From: Priestia abyssalis
GTDB lineage: Bacteria > Bacillota > Bacilli > Bacillales > Bacillaceae_H
Assembly (NCBI RefSeq): GCF_002019595.1
Contig: NZ_KV917369.1
Coordinates: 3,426,624-3,490,623, forward strand
Direction: 5' to 3'
Length of the DNA stretch: 64,000 bases
In this document: piece by piece, positions 58,983 through 64,000 of the stretch
Position numbering within the stretch: position 1 is the stretch's first letter
Layout: every line of letters begins with the position of its first letter
Made by a program: the position numbers and the translations under genes
The notes under the pieces: generated by a model
What the model saw: the letters and a program-made list of their open reading frames with translations, nothing else
Databases searched by the model: none
Told to the model about the DNA's origin: nothing

Positions 58983-59040
58983 AGATTATAGACAAAAGGC
59001 ATCCGAATGTTGCCATTCGGATGCCTTTTGTCTATAATCT
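58983..59040 (-). terminator. Very long perfect hairpin after cysI
   Basis: A 27-bp perfect stem (58983-59009 with 59014-59040) with loop TTGC, 38 bp after the cysI stop. The length is unusual for a terminator. Confidence 0.8.
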
Positions 59041-59042
59041 GA

Positions 59043-59070
59043 GAGACAGGAAAATCCTGCCTCTTTTTTT
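59043..59070 (+). terminator. Plus-strand intrinsic terminator facing cysI
   Basis: GAGACAGGA / TCCTGCCTC with a 3-nt loop and T8 run on the plus strand. As no plus-strand gene lies just upstream, it would stop antisense transcription entering cysI. Confidence 0.6.
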
Positions 59071-59078
59071 ACTGCTAA

Positions 59079-60797
59079 TTATTCATGAAAATTCGTGCCG
59101 TCTGTCGTTGCTTTAATGACACCTGCACGGATGACGAAGTCACCGAAGTGCTCGCCTTCTTCACGTTCTTTTGCATATCGAGGAATAAGGACACGCAGTT
59201 CTTTCAAGATTTCTTCTTCTCCGATGTTTTCACGGTACATTTTGCTCAGACGGCTGCCGTCAAAGGCTGCACCGAGATACATATTGTATTTGCCCGGTGC
59301 TTTACCGATAAAGCCAATTTCGCCGAGCGCATGGCGCGCGCAGCCGTTTGGACAGCCAGTCATACGGATTGTAATTTCTTCGTCCCGCAAGCCGCTTTCA
59401 TCCACAATCGTTTCAATCTTATCGATGAGAGTCGGTAAATAGCGTTCTGCTTCTGCCATTGCCAGTCCGCAAGTCGGAAGAGCAACACATGCGATTGAAC
59501 TGCGGCGAAGTGCTGAATGGTGCTTGCCCTCCGTTAAACCGTATTGTTCAATCAGCTCGCTGATTTCTTTCTTTTTCTCACTTAATACATTGGCAATGAT
59601 CACGTTCTGATTAGCCGTCAAGCGGAATTCTCCAGTATGGACTTTAGCGATTTCGCGCAAACCGGTCATCAGCTTGTAATCGTCAAAATCCGCAACACGT
59701 CCGCCCTCGATAAATAATGTACAATGCCATTTTCCTTCAACGCCTTGCACCCAGCCATAGCGGTCGCCGTTACTGTCGAAATGATAAGACTTCGCTTCAC
59801 CAAGGCTCCAGCCGAGGCGATTTTCCAATTCTGCCTTGACGTTTTTCAGGCCTAGGCGGTCAACCGTGTATTTGAACCGGGCATTTTTACGGACAGAACG
59901 GTTTCCGTAATCACGTTGAATCGTAATCACTTTTTCCGCTACATCATACATTTGTTCCGGTGTACAGAAACCGATGACTTTGGCGAGCTGTGGATAGGTT
60001 GCTTTGTCACCGTGACTAAAGCCCATGCCGCCGCCGATTGCCACATTAAAACCGACAAGCTTGTCGTCTTCAACAATAGCGATGAACCCAAGGTCTTGTG
60101 AAAAGACATCAATATCATTTGATGGCGGGACTGCAATTCCGATTTTAAACTTCCGCGGTAAATAAAGCGGACCGTACATTGGTTCAACTTCTTCTACTTC
60201 CGGTGTGCCGGCCACTTTTTCTTCATCCAGCCAAATTTCATGATACGCTCTTGTACGCGGCAATAATTGATCACTTAAAATCTTCGACCATTCATATACT
60301 TCAGTATGGACTTCTGATTGATAAGGATTTGAGGTACACATAACGTTCCGGTTCACGTCACCGCAAGCCGCAATTGTATCCATCAGGGAAGCATGGATTC
60401 CCTGAATCGTCTTTTTCATATTCCATTTTAAAATGCCATGCATCTGGAATGTCTCGCGTGTTGTCAGTTTTAATGTTCCGTTGCCGTATTTTTGGGCAAG
60501 GTCGTCCATGACAAGCCATTGGTCCGGCGTTGCCACGCCCCCCGGTAAACGGACGCGCAGCATGAACTGGTACGCAGGTTCCAATTTCTGTTTTTGGCGC
60601 TCATTACGGAGGTCTCTGTCATCCTGCAAATAGCTGCCGTGGTGTTTCATCAGTCGATTGTCATCATCGGGAATGCCGGCACTCATCCGGTCAAGCATGA
60701 CTTCCTTCAATGTACCGCGTAAATAGTTACTTCTTTCTTTTATTCCTTCAACATCACTTGGCGGGCCGTCCGGCGCTGTTAAAATTTTGTCTGCCAT
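59079..60797 (-). CDS. cysI: Sulfite reductase (NADPH) hemoprotein beta subunit
   Basis: 572 residues of the siroheme/4Fe-4S assimilatory sulfite reductase, reducing sulfite to sulfide in cysteine synthesis. The four cluster cysteines are in [19 protein letters not shown] and [15 protein letters not shown]; siroheme/sulfite-binding Arg/Lys residues lie in [14 protein letters not shown] and [16 protein letters not shown] precedes the ATG. Second gene of cysJI. Confidence 0.95.
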   Translation of the reverse strand: MADKILTAPDGPPSDVEGIKERSNYLRGTLKEVMLDRMSAGIPDDDNRLMKHHGSYLQDDRDLRNERQKQKLEPAYQFMLRVRLPGGVATPDQWLVMDDLAQKYGNGTLKLTTRETFQMHGILKWNMKKTIQGIHASLMDTIAACGDVNRNVMCTSNPYQSEVHTEVYEWSKILSDQLLPRTRAYHEIWLDEEKVAGTPEVEEVEPMYGPLYLPRKFKIGIAVPPSNDIDVFSQDLGFIAIVEDDKLVGFNVAIGGGMGFSHGDKATYPQLAKVIGFCTPEQMYDVAEKVITIQRDYGNRSVRKNARFKYTVDRLGLKNVKAELENRLGWSLGEAKSYHFDSNGDRYGWVQGVEGKWHCTLFIEGGRVADFDDYKLMTGLREIAKVHTGEFRLTANQNVIIANVLSEKKKEISELIEQYGLTEGKHHSALRRSSIACVALPTCGLAMAEAERYLPTLIDKIETIVDESGLRDEEITIRMTGCPNGCARHALGEIGFIGKAPGKYNMYLGAAFDGSRLSKMYRENIGEEEILKELRVLIPRYAKEREEGEHFGDFVIRAGVIKATTDGTNFHE

Positions 60798-60823
60798 GTT
60801 GGAAAAACTCCTTTCAGTCCAAA

Positions 60824-62635
60824 TCAGTATACATCACGTTGGTAACGTTTTTGCTTTTTCATTTCGGCAACATACTCTTCCGCTTTTTCACGGCTCATGT
60901 TACCTTCTTTTTCAATAACTTCAATCAGTGCGTTATGAACATCTTTCGCCATATTGTTCTTATCACCGCAAACGTAAACGGCCGCACCTTCTTCAAGCCA
61001 CTTGAATAATTCTTTACCCTGTTCAAGCATGCGGTGCTGTACATACACTTTTTCCGCTGTGTCACGTGAAAACGCGACATCCATTCTTGTCAGCACGCCG
61101 TCTTTCAGCCATTTTTGCCATTCCGTCTGATAAAGGAAATCTGTTACGAAATGCTGGTCACCAAAGAACATCCATGATTTTCCTTGTACTCCTGTTTCTT
61201 CACGCTCTTGCATAAACGAGCGGAATGGGGCAATCCCTGTTCCAGGTCCAACCATGATGATTGGCGTATCCGGGCTCTCCGGCATTTTAAAGTGTTTGTT
61301 ATTTTGAATAAAAATAGGCAATGTATCCCCTGGCTCTAAACGTTCCGCACATAAAGTAGAGCAGACGCCTTTTCGGTCACGTCCGTGTGCTTCGTAGCGG
61401 ACTGCGCCGATGGTTAAATGCACTTCTTCCGGGTTAGCGGATAAGCTGCTTGCAATGGAATAAAGACGCGGCGGCATTTTACGAAGAATGGAGACAAGCT
61501 CCTGCGCCGGTACATCAAATGGGCCAAAGTCGCGAACTAAATCCAGCAAGTCTCGGCCTGTCACATACTCTTTTAATTTGTTGCGGTTTTCCGGAGATAC
61601 AAGCTCTTTCAAGCCTTCATTCGCCGACAGTTTTGATGCCTGTTCAAGAACCGGTTTTGTTAACGTCGTAATTTCAAAATGAGAAGTGAGCGCTTCTTTA
61701 AGCGGGCGAGTCTCCCCATCTTTATTGACTGTTACGGTTTCGTCCGGATTCCATTTCAACTCCTGAAGAAGCATATCAACAAGAGCTGGATCATTTGTCG
61801 GATAAATACCGACGATGTCTCCGGGTTCGTATGTCAAGCCAGATCCCTCAAGCGATATCTCAAGGTGGCGCGTTTCTTTATTTGAGCCGCGGCCATTCAA
61901 ATTTATATTTTCAAGTACTTCCGCTTGAAACGGATTCGTTCTGGAATACACTGTTTCAACTACCTGTGCTTGAGGTGCTGCTGCCTGAGCTGGCGCTGCA
62001 CTTTCACCTTGGCCTTCATTTAAGCTGCCGAGAACGGCTTCCAGCCATTTTGCTGCCGGCTCCTCAAAGTCAACATCGCAGTCAACGCGTGGAGATAATC
62101 TAGTCCCGCCAAGATCCGCCAGGCGTAAATCAAATTCTTTTCCTGTCTGGCAGAAAAACTCATATGAGCTGTCACCAAGCGATAGAACTGAAAAACGGAG
62201 ATTGTCAAGCTTTGGAGCCCGTTTGCCATGAAGAAACTCATGGAACGACAGCGCGTTATCCGGCGGCTCGCCTTCTCCATGTGTGCTCACGACAATCAGC
62301 AAATTTTGAACTTTCTTTAAACTGTTAGGTTTAAAATCGCTCATAGATGAGACGGTTACTTGAAAACCTTGTGCGGTAAGCGTTTTACCGGCATTTTCCG
62401 CGAGCTTCTGTGCGTTGCCCGTCTGTGATCCGTAAAGGATGGTCACTTCTTTCGAGATTGCCTTTACAGTGCTTTGTGCAGAAATTTCTGACACTGACGC
62501 CCCTGCGACAGGTTGGCCTGCAGCCAAATAACCACTCAGCCAGAATCGTTGAGGTTCTGTCAAAGTTGGCAGAAGGCGATTAAGGAGCTCTGCCTGCTCC
62601 TGATTAAACGGACTGTTCAATACCTGAAGTTGCAA
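60824..62635 (-). CDS. cysJ: Sulfite reductase (NADPH) flavoprotein alpha subunit
   Basis: 603 residues: flavodoxin-like FMN domain ([18 protein letters not shown] ... [11 protein letters not shown]), FAD-binding domain ([19 protein letters not shown]) and NADPH domain ([17 protein letters not shown]). It passes electrons from NADPH to CysI. The TTG at 62635 is chosen as start ([14 protein letters not shown], as in B. subtilis CysJ) because GAGGTG is 7 nt upstream; the GTG at 62650 includes the ribosome binding site. Confidence 0.95.
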   Translation of the reverse strand: MQLQVLNSPFNQEQAELLNRLLPTLTEPQRFWLSGYLAAGQPVAGASVSEISAQSTVKAISKEVTILYGSQTGNAQKLAENAGKTLTAQGFQVTVSSMSDFKPNSLKKVQNLLIVVSTHGEGEPPDNALSFHEFLHGKRAPKLDNLRFSVLSLGDSSYEFFCQTGKEFDLRLADLGGTRLSPRVDCDVDFEEPAAKWLEAVLGSLNEGQGESAAPAQAAAPQAQVVETVYSRTNPFQAEVLENINLNGRGSNKETRHLEISLEGSGLTYEPGDIVGIYPTNDPALVDMLLQELKWNPDETVTVNKDGETRPLKEALTSHFEITTLTKPVLEQASKLSANEGLKELVSPENRNKLKEYVTGRDLLDLVRDFGPFDVPAQELVSILRKMPPRLYSIASSLSANPEEVHLTIGAVRYEAHGRDRKGVCSTLCAERLEPGDTLPIFIQNNKHFKMPESPDTPIIMVGPGTGIAPFRSFMQEREETGVQGKSWMFFGDQHFVTDFLYQTEWQKWLKDGVLTRMDVAFSRDTAEKVYVQHRMLEQGKELFKWLEEGAAVYVCGDKNNMAKDVHNALIEVIEKEGNMSREKAEEYVAEMKKQKRYQRDVY

Positions 62636-62750
62636 CGATATCCACCTCACAAAAAATATAAACTTACCCTACATCATTTTACTTTTAATGACGAGATTTA
62701 ACAATTCTTGCTATTCATTTTTTTCAGTTAAGAAATAAAAGATTAATTTT

Positions 62751-62779
62751 ATCCTAGATTGATTATTCCTATAAGTCAA
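62751..62779 (-). promoter_or_regulatory. cysJI promoter with CymR/CysL-like element
   Basis: On the minus strand TTGACT (62774-62779) and TAGGAT (62751-62756) are 17 bp apart. The spacer begins TATAGGAATAAT, resembling the AT-GGAA half-site found in sulfur-regulated promoters of bacilli. Assignment to CymR or CysL is tentative. Confidence 0.5.
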
Positions 62780-63250
62780 GTCGGTTTTAATAATATACTT
62801 CTGCTTTAAGACTTTCCTAAAAAATTTTCTTAGTTAAACTTTACCGCAAATCAACGTATTAGTAAAATATATAATAATTATCATAATCATTAAGATTACT
62901 AATGATATATAGATTGATGTTTGCAAGGGATGGGAAGAATCCAATCTCACAGAAAAAGTAGCCGTAAATAAAGAGACCCTTTGAGTAGAACAATATAAAG
63001 GGATAAAGTAAACAACTAGTCGTTGCTAAATAGGGGTCAGCCTCCTGCTGAGTTAATGCTTTAACCAGACAGAGGACTGGCACTTATTTATAAAACCCTC
63101 TCACCCTTTTGTTAAGATACCGTAAACAGGACTGATTCTTCCCGCTCCTTTTTGTTCATATGATAAAATAGAAATATATTTTATAAAGAAAGGATTTTGA
63201 TACCATGCTTGCTCAAAGGAGCATTTGGCATAGGCAAGATTCATCCTATA
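62780..63250. other. Gene-free AT-rich interval
   Basis: About 470 bp with no convincing ORF on either strand (two short minus-strand frames lack ribosome binding sites). Around 63185-63250 a small nested hairpin ATGCT.TGCTC.AAAG.GAGCA..GGCAT lies at the upstream side of the yitT leader. A TTGTTC...GATAAAAT pair near 63149-63170 may be the yitT promoter. Confidence 0.4.
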
Positions 63251-63255
63251 CGTAG

Positions 63256-63462
63256 CGTTTTTGTTTGCTGATTCCATTGCAGTCAACAAAAACGAAAGTG
63301 GGCGACATTATGTTGGAGCAACGACCTCGTTATTCCTTTTGCTATATATAGAGCGGTAGTTAGCGGTGAAGCTGACTACACATAAAAGGGCAGCCGCTCT
63401 TTGCTGTATATGGCGTAGTTAGTTTCCGGATAGAGGAACAAAAAACTAACTACGAAAGAGGA
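63256..63462 (+). ncRNA. Structured leader of the second yitT gene (candidate cis-regulatory RNA)
   Basis: Successive stems: CGTTTTTGTT / AACAAAAACG (63256-63294); a closed multi-branch unit GCTATATA / TATATGGC (63341-63348 with 63407-63414) enclosing GAGCG / CGCTC (63351-63355 with 63395-63399) and GTAGTTAGC / GCTGACTAC (63356-63364 with 63371-63379); then GTAGTTAGTTT / AAACTAACTAC (63415-63425 with 63443-63453), ending 4 nt before the ribosome binding site. GTAGTTAG occurs twice and can pair with either complement, so two exclusive folds exist. No known riboswitch consensus is matched. Confidence 0.55.
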
Positions 63463-63468
63463 ATAATG

Positions 63469-64000
63469 ATGACACGGATTCGTTGGCAGGAAGCAGGTAT
63501 CATTGTTTTAGGTTCATTCATTTTAGCAGCAGCTTTTTACCATATTCATGTGCAAAATAACTTAGCTGAAGGCGGATTTATCGGCATTGCTTTATTGATC
63601 AAGCAACTGTTCAATATTTCTCCGTCTATCACGACGCTTTTACTCGATATTCCATTGATTTGGCTCGGTTCTAAATTACTTGGAAAACGAATAGCAATTA
63701 AAACCATTATAGGAGCAGCGTCTTTCTCCTTTTTCTACGCGTTGATGGAGCGCTACTCACCGTTTGAGATTAATCTGTCCCAGCATTTGTTCATTGCAGC
63801 CATCATTGGCGGTGTTCTTGTGGGATTCGGTCTCGGCCTGATTTTACGTTACGGCGGCGCGACCGGTGGAGACGATATTCTGTCTCTTATTGTAAGCAAA
63901 CTATCCCGCCTTTCTGTCGGGAAGGTTTACTTTCTGTTTGATGGAATCGTTTTGGCCGTATCGCTGATTTATTTGAATTGGAATGAAGTCGCTTATACCG
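63469..64000 (+). CDS. YitT-family membrane protein, second copy (3' end outside window)
   Basis: 177 codons visible, with hydrophobic helices and the family motifs NLAEGGFIGIALLIKQLFNI and LRYGGATGGDDILSLIVSK. The last motif corresponds to YKTSQGGIDLLALLLSK in the first copy at 5238. The C-terminal part, including any DUF2179 domain, lies outside the window. The start at 63469 follows AGAGG at 7 nt; the adjacent ATG at 63466 is possible. Unlike the first copy it has a structured leader. Confidence 0.82.
   Translation, partial: MTRIRWQEAGIIVLGSFILAAAFYHIHVQNNLAEGGFIGIALLIKQLFNISPSITTLLLDIPLIWLGSKLLGKRIAIKTIIGAASFSFFYALMERYSPFEINLSQHLFIAAIIGGVLVGFGLGLILRYGGATGGDDILSLIVSKLSRLSVGKVYFLFDGIVLAVSLIYLNWNEVAYT

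Noticed and set aside
62859..63289. Two minus-strand ORFs of 62-74 codons between cysJ and yitT
   Set aside because: No ribosome binding sites, low-complexity or incoherent sequence, and one overlaps the yitT leader hairpins.
63415..63462. preQ1 class I riboswitch before yitT (AAAAAACTAA motif)
   Set aside because: The A-rich tail with CTAA is present, but the required 5' stem with its paired CCCUCU strand is missing; the tail is instead half of an 11-bp hairpin.
1..64000. CRISPR arrays, tRNA and rRNA genes
   Set aside because: No regularly spaced short repeats and no cloverleaf or rRNA-like sequence were noticed; the recurring repeats here are dispersed hairpin elements.

Overview
This window comes from an endospore-forming, low-GC Firmicute of the Bacillaceae. 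The evidence is two complete GerA-type spore germinant receptor operons, a Spo0E-like phosphatase, TnrA, Crh, a yjlC-ndh pair behind a Rex-like box, a squalene-hopene/sporulenol-type cyclase, a BceAB-YxeA module, and strong AGGAGG ribosome binding sites with some TTG starts. The exact species cannot be read from the sequence. Most genes lie on the minus strand.

Layout. 1-5.9 kb: a partial YsnF-like stress protein, an acyl-ACP desaturase, a wreck made of an IS200/IS605 tnpB tail, a cyanophycinase fragment and an unknown C-terminus, then an FHA/winged-helix regulator divergent from a glycerophosphodiesterase-yitT pair. 5.9-13 kb: a deleted Bcr-type MFS gene, a PD-(D/E)XK nuclease/XPD-type helicase fusion, a chemoreceptor and small membrane and ASCH proteins. 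13-17.3 kb: cdd-nupC (nucleoside salvage) and yjlC-ndh (NADH oxidation). 17.7-21.9 kb: first ger operon (A-C-D-B). 22.1-24 kb: the qoxABCD quinol oxidase operon in ruins, with only qoxD apparently intact. 24-28.2 kb: polysaccharide deacetylase, YolD-like protein, terpene cyclase and an SMR efflux pair. 28.5-33.7 kb: a LacI-controlled ThuA / two Gfo-Idh-MocA / isomerase catabolic operon with strong palindromic operators. 33.9-38 kb: second ger operon, same A-C-D-B order. 38-44.2 kb: an MprF-like acyltransferase domain, YhfH, an iron-type alcohol dehydrogenase followed by an aldehyde dehydrogenase remnant, and a NitT/TauT/SsuABC-type ABC transporter. 44.5-57.2 kb: Crh-like HPr, malic-enzyme wreck, MaeN-type malate transporter, an OmpR-family two-component system, an intact-ended ISL3 element, YxeA-BceB-BceA, and a MalKR-type two-component system. 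57.2-62.6 kb: tiny ORFs, Spo0E-like, tnrA and cysJI sulfite reductase. The window ends in a second yitT preceded by a highly structured leader.

Two themes run through the window. First, genome erosion: at least seven genes (cyanophycinase, MFS, qoxA, qoxB, qoxC, aldehyde dehydrogenase, malic enzyme) show internal deletions or frameshifts next to intact neighbours. Second, two families of intergenic hairpin repeats (called A and B here) recur at gene ends. Their stems change on both sides together, so secondary structure is conserved although sequence is not. With the yitT leader RNA and a terpene cyclase carrying DLDC in place of the catalytic DxDD motif, these are the least explained and most interesting signals.
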